DNA of 64,000 bases from Litoditis marina. Lineage: Eukaryota; Nematoda; Chromadorea; Rhabditida; Rhabditidae. The stretch lies in NCBI GenBank assembly GCA_964036275.1, contig OZ038439.1, forward strand, positions 7,725,169-7,789,168. The letters run 5' to 3'. The notes under the pieces are model-generated. The model worked only from the letters and a program-made list of their open reading frames with translations. It was not told the DNA's origin and did no database searches. Below, piece after piece: positions 22,300 to 34,954 of the stretch. Position 1 is the stretch's first letter. Every line of letters begins with the position of its first letter. The translations under genes and the position numbers were made by a program.

Positions 22300-25200
22300 A
22301 GAAGAACAGAGGAGAGGAGCAAGCAATTATTGTCTTCAAGGAATCCCGTTTTTTTGTGTATCTTCATCACATCCCATCTCTTCAGTCGTAGAAGATGTCC
22401 CGAACTTCTCTCCGAGTTGGAGGCGATGAAGGTCTCGTCGCACAGTATATCGAACTCTCAAACTCTTCGAACCATGATGGTCCAAGATTCCGTTTCTCGA
22501 ACCGCACAAGCGATTCTGCTCTCTAAAACCTGGTTCGAAAAACAAGAAAACATTGAATTAAAACTCATAACAAATAACGATTGACATAAACATAACAATT
22601 TCTCCCCATCCAACGATTATAACAGAAACAACTAACAGAAACTCAACAAACCCCCTCCCATCTATACTAAATAACTGACCTTTCTACTTTCTAAAGAATG
22701 AGATAACAAAAACGTGAGCTGTGAGCAAAACCAGCACTTAACTTTAGCTCGAAACTTGAAACAAAAACAAGAGCAATTTACAAAAGTTTCTCATTCACTA
22801 ACGCTCAGAAATAACAACTAACGCGTCTAACAATAACTGATAACAATTAACAGAGACATAACAATTTCTTTTCCATCTACAGTAAATAACAAGTCATTTT
22901 ACTTTCCATGTAGGAAGAGATAACAAAAAACGCGCTCTCAATTGACAGACAAAAGGCAAAAAATACAAGCGTCAGCAGTCTTTTTGCTCCAAACTAACCT
23001 GTACTCGCATCCTGATACGCGAAATCATTCCTCACTTCCAGCTACAGTACACCATCATCCAATCATCGCGAGCAACCGTCTCTCAGGCACTCATGGGAAC
23101 TTCCCACTGCCACTCTTTCCACTCACACGTTTTCGTGAGAATAGTGTGACAAACGAAAACTTCCATCCCCGCTCACTGGTGTTTGGGAGCCTTATGAACC
23201 AATTGTCCAAGAAGTTTCCGAGAGAAAACGCGACTTCCTAGAACACGAGTTTTCTCGTGTATCTTCGTCCCATCTCGCGATGCAAAAAAGGTTCATTCCG
23301 ACAGTTTTTCAAACTCTCCGTAGAAAGACGCTTCGAGATTCCGTTTCGTTGAACCTCACAATATGAACCATGGCGAGTCTGTTCTCTAAAACCTGGTTCG
23401 AAAAAGAAACAAAAACATTGAGTTAGAACTCATAACAAATAACGATTATAATAATGACTCGTAGCAGATAAACTCAACAACTTTCCCTACTTTCTATTAA
23501 AAGAGAGATAACGATGTACCGCGCTTTTATCTAACACGAGTCATGTGCAAAAAACAACCCTCAACCCTCAACTTTAACTTTTTTGAAACAAAACGAAAAA
23601 CAAAACAAGTAACAAACGTTTCCCACCCTATCAACAATAACAAATAACTACTATAACAATTAACAGAAACTCAACAGTTTCCCCCCAGTCACACTAAATA
23701 ACGAACCATTCTACTTTCTAATAGATAAGAAATAGATAACAAGAAAACGCGCTCTCATCTAACATGAGCTGATTTCAAAATTCGCTAAAATTTCGATTGC
23801 ATTTCGCCCAACGAACTATATAAACAAATATTTAGGCGTGAAAAGAGAAAAGAGCGCATTTCGAACTAACTGTGTCTCCGAAAAAAACGCAATCATAACT
23901 ATGCAAATGCTTTGCTTCTGTCAATCTTCTTTTCTCAAAATCCTCGAGCGAAAAAAAATCAAAAAAAGGTTTCTCGAAACTAACCTTCACGCGACTCCCG
24001 ATACGCGAAACCATTTCTCACTTCCAGCTACAGTAGACCACTTCCATATACATCTTGAGCAACCGTCTCTCCAGTGGGGAGAACATCAAATCCAGGCACT
24101 CATGAGAAACTCATGGGAACTACTCATGGGAACTACTTTCCAATCTTTCCCAGTTACAGGTTTTCGGGAGAATAATGTGAATAATATACTTATATTCCCT
24201 CCCACTCACTTTTTTTGAGAAAAGTATGAACCCAGTAAGAGCGAAAATCAAGCTCCAACCCGAAAACTCATCCCCATACACATCAGAGTTTTGCGGTGAG
24301 AGAAGAACACCCCGTGAAATAGGCGATTGGAATTGGAAAAGACCATCAAGTCAGCTGAAACACTCCAGTACGATCCCACCAAAACGATTTCTATCCCAAT
24401 ACAGACGGGGCCCATGGGAAAAATTAGGTACAACTACCGCCAAGCTCACCTTTTGACCAAAATCGGCTACATTTTAAACATTTTTGAGCTCGAAATGAAT
24501 CATTTTGGACTCAAAAGAAAACCATTTGGTCTGAGAATGTGCAAACGTTCCTGCGATTTCTGTCATTACAAACTTACCGTACCGCAACCAACCCTCTCTC
24601 CCATCCGGAACTAAACACGTGGAAGACCGTTCAGAACGTGAACGTACCCGTTCACCGTTCCGTTCAGAACGTTCAGAGCGTGAAAAACACGTGGAAGACC
24701 GGACATGTGTGGAAACCAACCTGTACTCGACTCGCGATACTCGAAACCAATCCTCACTCCCAACTACAGTACACCATCGTTCAAAATACATCTCTACCAA
24801 CCGTCTCTCCAGTAGAAGAAAGCATTCAAGTCCTGGCATCCATGGGAACTTTCCAGTTCCATTGTTCCCACTCACACGGTTTTGTGAGATTAGTGAGCCG
24901 AACGAACTTCATCTCCTCTCACTGGTGTTTGTGAGCCCATGGTCCCATGGTCCAAGAAGTTTCCGAGAGAAAACACGACTTCCAAGAACACGAGTTTTCT
25001 CGTGTATCTTCGTTCCATCTCGCGATGCAAAGAGGTTCAGTCCGACCGTTCTCCAAACTCTCCGTAGAAAAACGCTTCGAAATTCCGTTTCTCGAACCTC
25101 ACAATATGAACCATGGCGAATCTGTTCTCTAAAACCTGGCTCGAAAAAGAGACAAAAAATTGAGTTAGGACTCATAACAGATAACTATTACAATAAAAAC

Positions 25201-27370
25201 TCATAGCAGATAAACTCAACAACTTTCCCTACTTTCTATTAAAAGAGAGAACAAAGTACCGCGCTGCTATCTAACATGAGTCATGAGCAAAAAACAACCC
25301 TCAACTTTAACTTTTTTGAAACAAAGTAAGAAACTTTTTCCACCCTCTCAACAATAACAAATAACTACTATAACAATAACAATTAACAGAAACTAAGCAC
25401 TTTCTCCGCAGTCAAACTAAATAACGCACCATTCTACTTTCTCCATAGAAAGAGATAACAATAGCGCGCGCTCTCATCTAACATGAGCTGAATCCAAAAT
25501 TTGCTAAAAATTTCGATTGCATTTCGCCCAACGAACTGTTCACACAAATATTTGGGCGTGAAAAGATAAAAGAGCGTATTTCGAACTAACTGTGTCTTCG
25601 AAAAAAACGTAAGCATTATTTTGCAAATGCTTTTTCTTCTGCTAATCTTCTTTTTTTCAAAATCCTCGCGCGAAAAAATATGGAGGTTTCTCGAAACTAA
25701 CCTCTACTCGACTCCCGATACGCGAAACCATTTCTAACTTCCAGCTACAGTAGACCACTTCGATATACATCTTGAGCATCCGTCTCTCCAGTGGGAAAAG
25801 CACTGCATCCAGGCACTCACGGGAAACTCATGAGAAATACTCATCCCTATCCTATCTCTCCCACTCACAGGTTTTTTGGGAAAATATTGTGAAAAGTTAA
25901 CTTCTATCCCCTTCCCACTCACTTGTTTTTTTTGAGCTGATTAAACCCAGTAAAAGCAAAAAGGAATCTGGCACCCAAAAATTCGATCTTACTTGCCTAA
26001 CTGTTTGTTTTGCTGTGAGAGAAGATTACCCGGTGAAAGAGGCTATAGGAGTTGGAAATGACCACAAGGTCAGATGAAAACTCCAAGGTACGATCCCCCC
26101 AAAACGCTTTCTATCCCAGAACTGACGGGGCCCAGAGGACTAACCATGTACAACTACATGTTCTTTTAGGCGAAGCTGCTAAGAGCTCTAGTATGGCAAA
26201 AACACTATCGCCAAACTTACCGTTTAAGCAAAGTCGGCTGAGTTATAGACAATTTTGAGCTCGAAATGAATCATTTTGGACTCAAAAGAAAACCATATGG
26301 TCTGAGAATGTGCAAACGTTTCTGCGATTTCTGTCATTACAAACTTACCGTAACGCAACCAACCTCCGATTCGAAAAAACCGTGGAAAACCGCTCAGAAT
26401 GGAACGTAAAAAGAAAGGGAAAACCGAAGAAGAGGGAAAGAGAAAGAAGGAGTAAAAAGCACAAATGAGATCTTTCTGCGATGTAAAGTAGAGAATTCTG
26501 GGATTGTGTTCGAAGAAGGAAGTGAAGAAAGACAAACTGCTTCAGGCCGCGTTCAAAATTCCATGTTTTCGGAGACCATGGCAAAACAAAAAGGACGAAG
26601 TATTTAATGATTGAAGAATAGTAAGGAACTGAACTTAGCCTCACACATGAAAATATGCAGCAGTGTCAGTAAGGAAAGATAAGAAAGCGGATGAGTGAGA
26701 GAAAGGAAAACAGAAAGAGATGGAGAGAGATAAATTGACGAAGCCAGCGTAACTGACTTCTGCTGTGTTGTGCAGTGGGTAGAATGTATTCTGCCCCTTC
26801 ACCGACAGCTCGGACCAACCCCAACGAGTGAGAGCGGAATGAGAGAACCAAGAAGAAAGAGTAAGAAAGGAAGATAGAAGACGGGATAGTGTATTGCTGT
26901 TCCCGGATTGAACTGCATTGTCGAGAGAAGCAGGAAAAGAATAGCGGCCGGAAGAGTTGTAGTTTGAACGAAGAAGGAAAGTTATACTTGAGCCCCCCAA
27001 GTGTCACATCCATAAGATATCCACGGACGGTTGCCATTCTTCGGAGAGAGTAGGAGGGGGGGGGGCTCGACTACTACTATCTCAAGCAAAAGATCGAGAA
27101 AAGAGAACCTGAAACAAGAGAAAGCGACATGGAAGAGATGTAGTTTGTCTGATGTGTCCTTCGAATATGGTTCCTCCGAGTGCCGTCATGCCATTATTCC
27201 AGCTGTTGAAGCACATCCAGAAGTTTCCCCGAGTTCGATATAGAGAAAGAAGACTGTACGACTTGTTCCAAAGATTGATGCTTCAGAATTCCGCTCGGTT
27301 CTCATTAACGACAACGAGACTTTGCGTTTCCTTTCTCTAAAACCTGGTACAAAAAGAGAGGGGAAACATT
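22300..27370. repeat. Segmentally duplicated block (1.7-kb period), no firm gene
   Basis: 22960-24610 and 24690-26370 are tandem copies: matching landmarks lie about 1,725-1,780 bases apart (for example the TGAGCTCGAAATGAATCATT words near 24485 and 26258, and GCGCATTTCGAACTAACTGTG near 23853 against 25575). Partial copies of one sub-block, recognisable by CTCTAAAACCTGG, occur at 22530, 23385, 25128 and 27338. On the minus strand each CCAGGTTTTAG could be a splice acceptor followed by a 70-90-base open stretch, but the copies differ by small indels that shift the frame, so coding is not supported. AACAATTAACAGAAACTCAAC words fill the spacers. Confidence 0.65.
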
Positions 27371-27825
27371 AAAAATGATTGCGAATTTGCCAAAGTCACT
27401 TTTACAATTTCGAATACTGTTTGAACCAAAAATATACGAAAATTCTGAGCCGTGATTCGCTATTACAGAAAGGAACATCGCAAATTAAAATGTATTTTTT
27501 CGTCTTCAGATATTGATCGATAGCCGCAAAACAAAATTAACTGCTATAGGGTTTTCAGTGTACTACAGAATATTGAGCGGACAGAAATTCGAGAACCCTA
27601 CAAATTTCTACGAACACTTTTTTCTACAACTTTTTGGAACGCGTATCAGATGCACAGCACAAGACAGTTTCGAAGAATAAATGCGCGTTTGTTTGAAGAA
27701 AAAGATGAGAATCTTGAAATTCCGTTTTTAGCAAACAGCAAAAGATTGCGTGCAAACTACAAAAGGCGTGCTCGCGGAGCTTTTCCCGCGGAACTGGTAA
27801 CCTTACCTGTATCTGACTTTTCACT

Positions 27826-29744
27826 TCAGAACAACTTCCGTCTCTCATCTACAGGGCTGGCGTAGGTCTGGCTTGGACTTCTTTGGCCGGGATACACAAA
27901 AGTCGTCTTATTCCGGTAGGTCATCACAAAAGGATGGTTGGCGAACCTATACAAACATGAAACATCGGTAATGGAAAAACACTGAAATAGCTTTGTTGAT
28001 TGAGATTATTTTGGATTCTAGTTATTCTATATCTATATCTGATTGAAAAACCAACCTTTCGAGAAAGGCCCTTCGGTTGCAGCCTCTTGGTCGGTTGACA
28101 GACGATGTACACAAATCTAGAACAAGAGAAAAACATTCGTACTCACAGAAGATAGAAACGACTACAAACAACCTATTGAGTTGCCGTGTATATGTATTTC
28201 TGCTGTGTTGGCCCACGAACAAGTTGTGAGTTTGGTACATCCTTACACAAAATAACTTGGGGCCGCTCCGATCGAGACTCATAGACCGTGTCCTGTGGGC
28301 TACACTCGCGTAGACATTTTTGTCGCTGCGCGACATGGAGGCCCCCGTTTGGGGGTTGAAGCGACCCAGTTATCTCGACTAAAAAAGCGATACGAATAAT
28401 GTCAAGATTTCAAAAATGAATAAGTTTTAGGGAGATTTTGTACATCTCACCTGACGAACGCCTATACGGTGAATACTGCCATTTCTCGCTGTGTTTGTAG
28501 TTTGATCCTCTTGTTTTTGGTCAAAACTTGTGAACAACGATGCGTATAGAATCAAACTACAGTTCACCTTATTACTCTCTAATTCTGTGTAGACTAACCG
28601 AAATTCATAAGTAACCAGCAGGTGGTTTGTTTCCCCCAACGGAAACGGTGTGGATTCGTGTTATAACCGGAATCCCCTCAGGCAGAGACAACAGTTGAGA
28701 TTGCCTGTAAAAGAAAAACCTTTAAATTAAAAGTTGACATGAAATGAAAACAAAAACCAAAAATAGTTTTGCAGCATATTCAAACGAAACTTTAGTGTAA
28801 ACTATGTCAAAACTACCCACCTTCACTTGATCCTGGCAAACTATTTTCATTCAGTTTGGTCGTGTTATAGCCGTTTGACCAAACCACCAGTACTCTCTCT
28901 AGTTTTTTCTTCTTAGGAGCTGAAACAAAATCTCTCAATGAAAACTAAAATAAAGAAGAATTTTCATTCTTGATCGGACGAGTTTCTTCGACAGAAAAAA
29001 CATGTACCAAGTCGATTTAGTTGGATGAATACTTTACGATCCTTTCAATATTTTTTAAATTCTCTGAAAGAGTGAAAATGACTTTTCAAGAGCCTCAAAA
29101 CATACCTTGATTTAATTTGCAATCCTTATATACTTGCATATATCCAATAATCAACACTCGATAGAAAAGAGAAAACTTCCTGAAAAGAGAACAAGTTGAG
29201 TGCCAAATCAAAAGCTTGTAACTATAGTATTACGAACATTTCAAGTATAACTGAAATATTACCGGGTTGTTAGACAAACGTACCTTTTGGAGAGAATAGG
29301 TATGCGTGGGTGCCAAAGTAGTCCATTAACAAAATTATTTCTTCTTATCCTTTTTTCCAATCGATAAACGATTGCCAACTGAAACAAATGATAGAATTGT
29401 ACAGACAAGAACTTCTGGATAGATTAAGATAGTATGAAAACCTCCGGAAAACTCAAAGAAAAGCGTTAGACTTTTCCTGAAAGTATCTAAAACACGGTTA
29501 GCTCGTGAAAACCTCACCTTTTGTAGCTGCGTTGGTCGATCAATGGTGTAATTTGAAGGACAAGAACATTGAGAAGGACTACCTAAAATGGTGATAGAGT
29601 TTGTTAAAGCCATAAAAGACGTTGAAAAAAAACTGAAAAGATCTGAGTAAATAAAAGGGGATCTGTCAAAATATCTTACCTATCTTGGCTTCCGGCCCAC
29701 AGAAAATACCATTCAGAAAAATTCCAGAAAGTCCAGGAATATTG
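27826..29744 (-). CDS. Unrecognised multi-exon gene, 5' end not found
   Basis: Exons on the minus strand: 29744-29680, 29582-29518, 29378-29284, then (uncertain) 29156-29106, 28919-28817, 28704-28616, 28116-28056, and a terminal 27946-27826 ending in TGA. The first three join in phase (IFCGPEAKIGSP, SNYTIDRPTQLQK, LAIVYRLEKR), as do the last five (CKLNQAPKKKKLERV, VLVVWSNGYNTTK, LLSLPEGIPVITR, RPRGCNRRAFLER, MTYRNKTTFVYPG). The third and fourth do not join in phase, so an exon is missing or two genes are involved. I do not recognise the family; VLVVWSN is faintly like the VLVVWNN strand of exostosin-type GT64 glycosyltransferases, which is not enough to assign it. Donor gtagtt for 28919-28817 is non-optimal but the only one that keeps the frame. 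The last intron but one holds a TGTAGTTTGATC hairpin. Confidence 0.5.
28494..28561. mobile_element. TGTAGTTTGATC hairpin, intronic copy
   Basis: TTTGTAGTTTGATC at the left and ATCAAACTACA at the right, with a spacer of about 45 bases, in an intron of the 27.8-29.7 kb gene. It is a member of the family described for the DB-module gene introns and the Ctf4 gene. Confidence 0.65.
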
Positions 29745-29939
29745 CTGAAAACATCATAATAAATAACCAGCTACTTCTCTTCAGCGATTGAATATACCCG
29801 GTTCAAATGCAAAACGACCGGACACTGAGTCCAACAATTTCTGCTGTGTAACCCAGCTATACGTTTGTCACGCGTTCCGTTCCCAACTATTACACTTATT
29901 TAGAGTAAACTACCCCTATAACCGAACATTTCCACCAAA

Positions 29940-30895
29940 TGACTAACCTTCTGAGAAAAGGGCCATTCCGATCAGAACACATAGACCGTGCCTGTGGGCT
30001 ACACCCGCGTAGCCAGTTTTGCCGCTGCGCGACATGGAGGTCCCCGATTTGAAATCCCGAAACTCTTCTCCTAACAAGAGAACTTTGAACCAGAGAAGAG
30101 GTTGGTTCAAAGTAGTCGCAACTGATCCTATGACTATGACTAAGTTAGAGAGAGGTGAGGACTCGCTTATTCTCAGAGAGCGAGAGTAAGGAGACCTTCT
30201 TTTCGTGAGGCAAGGAGGGTGAGAGAGAAAAATATCTACCTGAAAATAATTTAAAAAAATACATACATACAGAGAAGGGAGACCTGTTGTTAACTATATA
30301 GGACCAGTGCGACCAACCTAAGAGAAGTCAGCTTAATCTACTCTACTCTAAATTACTACTAGGCTCTACTAGAAAACTATAAAACACACGAATAGTTAAA
30401 AAAGTATACTTAAAATAATGGTCATACAAACGGAAGTCAAATGTCTACAAACTAAGAAGCGGACGCTAGCAAAAAACAACAAGAGAAGGAAAAAAGGAAA
30501 AAAATCACTGTAGACGGCTGCAGACGAACATGGAGGTCCTCGTTTTGGAATCCTGAAACTCTTCTCCTAACAAGAGAACTTTGAACCAGAGAAGAGGTTG
30601 GTTCAAAGTAGTCGCAACTGATCCTATGACTATGACTAAGTTAGAGAGAGGTGAGGACTCGCTTATTCTCAGAGAGAGAGTAAGGAGACCTTCTTTTCGG
30701 TAGCAAGGAGGGTGAGAGAGAAAAATATCTACCTGAAAATAATTTAAAAAAATACATACATACAGAGAAGGGAGACCTATTGTTAACTAAATAGGACCAG
30801 TGCGACCAACCTAAGAGAAGTCAGCTTAATCTACTCTACTCTAAATTACTACTAGGCTCTACTAGAAAACTATAAAACACACGAATAGTTAAAAT
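29940..30895. repeat. Direct repeat, two copies 496 bp apart, plus exon-like relic
   Basis: 30031-30420 and 30527-30895 are nearly identical (landmarks ACATGGAGGTCC, TTGAACCAGAGAAGAGG, CAGTGCGACCAACC). The left edge (29950-30040) is also related to 28250-28350 through the words AGACCGTG and GGGCTACAC. On the minus strand the 29950-30040 piece ends in a gttagt donor whose phase fits the first exon at 29744, so it may be a further upstream exon or a duplicated relic. Confidence 0.6.
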
Positions 30896-31482
30896 ATAAA
30901 ACAAAATTTTGCTCATACAAACGAATGTCAAAATTCTAATGACTACTCAATTACAAAAAATAAAGAAAATGGAATTATTAGATGATGAATAGAAGTCAAA
31001 TGAAAATGAGAGAGAGAGAACAATCAAAAACAAAATAAAACAAGAGATAGAGAGATAGAGAGAGAGATCCTTCGGTCCTTCTGCTTCGTTGATTTCTTTT
31101 TCTTTATTTCTTATTTCTTTTTCTTTTATTATTTCTTTATTTATTATTTTTGCGTCGACGCACCGGATCCCTCAGAACTAGTCGGAACCTAAACAAACTT
31201 CAGTTTAACACTCTAATTCTCACCATGAACATCAGGCGCCCAACCTCTTAAGAAGTTCATATGAGTTTCTCATGAGAATCTCATGGACATCTCATGAGCT
31301 ACTCGTTGACTTTCAATATTGTAGCACAGCAATCGATAGAATCTCATGAAAAGTAGGGGAGATATTGCTCACTAGGCATATCATGAGGTTTTTGAGAAAT
31401 TTCTAACGCGCGAGATGTGGCGATCGAACGTAGGTCAAACCGATTGCACAAAGTTACACAGCAGAAACTTAGAAATACTCTT

Positions 31483-31516
<34 letters not shown>

Positions 31517-32161
31517 AAGAGCGAGAGAGAGAGAAAAATGTAAACATTCGAACACCCCGGGGATTAGAATAGAGTACCCACAACTTCACCTATCTAACCC
31601 ACAGTCCATTTTAATGCAATCCGTTGAGGCGTCAGTCTATTTGAAAGGTTTAACAGAGAAGATTTTCTGCCAACTTCTCCAACGCGTACACGTTTTTTCT
31701 CGTTAGAAAAAAAAAAGAACGTATCGATTGAAATCTCATGGTGAACTACAAGTATTCAAACTACAAACATGCATCAGAACAACTTGGATTTCAACTTCAG
31801 AGTATGCATAGTGTTCACTCAAACTTTCGTTCACGTCCTCGGTTACATGTAAAACTCCTAAAGTGCATTAATCTCACCAACCAAAAATGTTCCACTCAAA
31901 TTAGTCATTCTACAAAACCCTTCTTTTCAAACAAGCCCAAACAAGCCAGGTAGAACGACCAGATATTTTGAGATGCAGTTTTGTAAAAATTTGTGAACTG
32001 AACGCGGAACATTGTAGATGATATAAGCATGTCGTTTTTTTCTGTCGATGAAGTTTACAGTTGAGTTCACCCCCAGCTGTGATAATTACACGAGGAAACT
32101 AATTGCAGCCACACACAGCAAAACTTAGAAACACCGTATAATTCCGCACTCAAGAACTATG
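30896..32161. other. Non-coding stretch with (GA)n and T-rich runs
   Basis: 31005-31070 and 31481-31535 are GA-rich tracts; 31095-31150 is a TTTCTTT-rich run. ACACAGCAGAA words occur at 31455 and, in part, 32113. No exon could be supported. Confidence 0.4.
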
Positions 32162-33213
32162 TCAGCCAACATCAGAACCTTGCAGAATAATTCCCATACA
32201 GACAGCAGTGGGAGATCCGGGATTCATTCTAAATTCACCTCTAGTACGATCTTGTGAAATGATGCTGCCAGCTAAGACCAGCCAGTCCATTCTAAAAAAT
32301 GTTCCGCCGCGAGAAAATGTAAACTTTGACGCCCGGCAGTTTTTAAAATGTCACAGCTTTTTAATGAAGAAGTTACCATGAAACCAATGTGTTTCCGAAA
32401 AACAGTGAACCAAGTTTTTGGCCATCTGCTGATAAAATGACTGGCATTCCACTTTTGTAGTGGCCTCGACGAGACAGTGTGTAGGTCAGAGAGACACAGA
32501 TTGTCTCAGCCTGTCTGCTGCCTCATTAACCTCATGCTATTTCGCTTTTGTATCTGGTCGAAAAATTGACGAAAACTTTCCTGAGATGTGGAACAGTCCA
32601 ACGAATTTTGCAGCAGGTAAACGCACACAAAACTGCCATTCGAAAATTTCACAGGTAAATCAAGTGAGAAACATAAGACTCATAACACGTGTAGTGAAGT
32701 TCACACGTGTTGGTGTTTCCTCATTTCCTCACATTTGACCTTATTGTTCCGGTTATTTCAAATATATGCAATACTTGAAATGACTACAAACTGACAGTTG
32801 GAATAGTTGATGGTACTTCGTTCCGAGGGATAAAGTTGGGTCCAGCAAGTCGACATTTTCTCGCGAATTTCCTTCTTGGGAGCCTTCACGAGATAGCCGC
32901 AGTCTGCAAATATCACAATAATCTAACAATTCGTGAAATTCTTACAACCTAATTTGTACAAGTGTTGTTTTGACACCAAACTATAGATGTTTGAATCATT
33001 TGTTGATGTGTTTGGGGTGAAAAAAGCTTCACTTGCAATCATCGAACTTACTTTATAAAAAGTTTTCAATCATCTAAAAACATCTATAAAACAAAACTCA
33101 CATATTATAATCGTCACTGCACTGCCGACATTTGAATGAATGTCGGCCAAAAGGTGGAACTTCTTGGTCCGTCGAAGAAGTCCAACCGAAGTTCCGAGTC
33201 CACCCCCAGTCAA
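32162..33213 (-). CDS. 3' exons of an unrecognised gene
   Basis: Minus-strand exons 33213-33102, 32903-32792 and 32291-32162 join in phase (1 then 2) to a TGA. They read GGGLGTSVGLLRR ... SAVTIII, then YCGYLVKAPKKEIREK ... TINYSNC, then MDWLVLAGSII ... GIILQGSDVG. The middle exon carries four cysteines or hydrophobic cores typical of an extracellular domain, but I cannot name the family. The upstream exons are probably the duplicated pairs at 33650-34394 and 35485-35961. The acceptor of the first exon listed is uncertain: an in-frame TAG lies directly before it, so it may instead be internal to a broken copy. Confidence 0.4.
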
Positions 33214-33649
33214 CTACGGATCAGACGGTGACCGTAGTTGAGCTAAAGAGTGGAATCGTACTATGAGTACTGTGGTAACGTAGTAACTCATAGTGCGAAC
33301 TGATCTGAAACAAATAGAATAAGTCACACAGCAGAAAATGAGAACCGATGAAATATCTATCTAGTGGGAGGCAGTTAGACTTCTCGATAGTGAGCTCGTT
33401 AGAAACATGCTATCAAAAAGATGGTCATATTCTAAATTTGGCCAAGTTCCCATATTCCCATATGGGCTTCAAGACACACGTGAAAAGTACGACAGTTTGA
33501 CGTTTTTTCAATTTGTTTGTAGTTTGTTCTCAATCCGTTTTCGGGAAAATCAAAAATTTGTGCTGTGTTTTCGATAAAACTACAACCATAAGTTGGTCAT
33601 CCCCTATACTGCAGGCAATCTAGAAAATGACACTTAGTCGAAAACTCAC

Positions 33650-34394
33650 GCAATTTCTGAGAAACTGCGCGGCTCCACCACTGAGCGGCCATCGATGATT
33701 CATCGAGGTCAGCAATCTGAGAAAAGTAATACTATTAACAATTGTAAACATATATTATAACTGAGGCGAAATGAGTATTCTATTCTGCTGTGTACACAAG
33801 CTTCGCCGTGAGAATTTCACTATTAGCTTAGTAAGAGTGGTATAAGTTTACTTCTACTGAGACTTACAGTACACCATCGAACTTTTGAAATGCAGACATG
33901 AAGTTTCTGGAGCAAAATTTTGATCACTCTTCGTACTAGGTGATCATAATTCACATACTACAAGTACTGTAGAAGCTTGACTCAGAACAAGCGTCGTTGC
34001 AAAACAGTAAAATACTGTTTATACAGCGTGGCTGTCATAGATATTGATTGTTTCCTCTCGTCGTCTGACTCTCCGGCGCCCGCATTGTCTCTAGATTTGT
34101 TGCAATACAGTTTCGACCAAACGCGAATTTGTAATTAACAGCCCATGGTCTGAGAAGTGCGAATGAAACGAGCCATAGTTAGCCACCGTACTCCCAAACA
34201 ACCTGTGTCGCGGGTTCAATTCGCCGGCGAAGCAAGTAGTTTGAGACCTTTTTGAGATATGCAATGAAGGTCTATTTCAAAAAAGATAGTTTTCAAGATA
34301 TTCTCGCTTAGTTTTGATAAATTCGAGTGAAGACTCACCTTTTTGCCGTGATTGCCGCGCAATGCCCAGTTTGGGTGAAAACGTAGAAACATGT
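33650..34394 (-). CDS. Duplicated exon pair, proximal copy
   Basis: Exons 34394-34339 (56 bases) and 33716-33650 (67 bases) encode MFLRFHPNWALRGNHGKK and IADLDESSMAAQWWSRAV plus four more residues. Both have AG acceptors and gtgagt donors and join in phase 0. The distal copy at 35961-35485 has exons of exactly the same two lengths and phases with conserved NHGKK and AAQWWSR, which strongly supports coding. The family is not recognised. Confidence 0.55.
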
Positions 34395-34679
34395 CTACAG
34401 CAGCCTGGAAAAAACACATTATTTCAATGAAAATAACAAAAAAGGCAGACCAAAAGCACTAGTGTGAATTTCCACACGAGAGATAATACTCAATCATCTG
34501 TCACATGCCTGAGCCTCAAATTGTTACTATAAAGTTTTCTAAACCGCTTTTTTCTAGAGTAAAAGTGAATGAGATTAGTGACCGAGAAGTGAAATAACTA
34601 AAGTGTAAACGTTTTATCTGCAACAATCGTGCTTTATACTAGTTCATGTTAAAAATCAATCCAAACTCACAGTATAATA

Positions 34680-34830
34680 TGACCGCCGCTCTGTGGGGAT
34701 GAGGTCCCACCAGACGAAGTGGAGTCCCCCACCGAAGTTCCGATACCACCCCCGCCAACCACGGAATCAGTCAGTAGACAATGGTTGGGAGAAGTGGTAT
34801 CGTACTATGAGTAGATGGTCTCATAGTGCG
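34680..34830. repeat. Stem-loop block, copy 2 (homologous to 33170-33300)
   Basis: Holds the palindromic stems GATACCAC/GTGGTATC (34742-34749 with 34794-34801), CCAACCA/TGGTTGG and ACTATGAG/CTCATAGT. The homologous block at 33170-33300 has the same three stems with different bases on both sides. Part of the block may also be exonic on the minus strand (GGGGIGTSVG frame). Confidence 0.55.
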
Positions 34831-34954
34831 AACTCATCTGAGAAATAAGGAATAAGTCACACAGAAGATAATGAAAGCCAAATCAATAACAATCACCTTT
34901 TTCTTCTCATCAAAGATTTTTTGCCCAAAACGTGAAACTTCACCGCAATACGAT

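Noticed and set aside
26641..27037. Overlapping minus-strand frames of 119 and 123 codons, one starting MATVRGYLMDV
   Set aside because: Lies in the duplicated block whose other copies break the frame; the A/G-rich plus strand makes long minus-strand frames likely by chance.
30031..30895. Direct repeats considered as LTRs of a retroelement
   Set aside because: Only about 100 bases lie between the copies, with no primer-binding site, polypurine tract or coding region.
33102..33300. Reading the stem-loop block as a selenocysteine insertion element or ribozyme
   Set aside because: The conserved non-Watson-Crick core of a SECIS and the CUGANGA/GAAA core of a hammerhead are not found on either strand.
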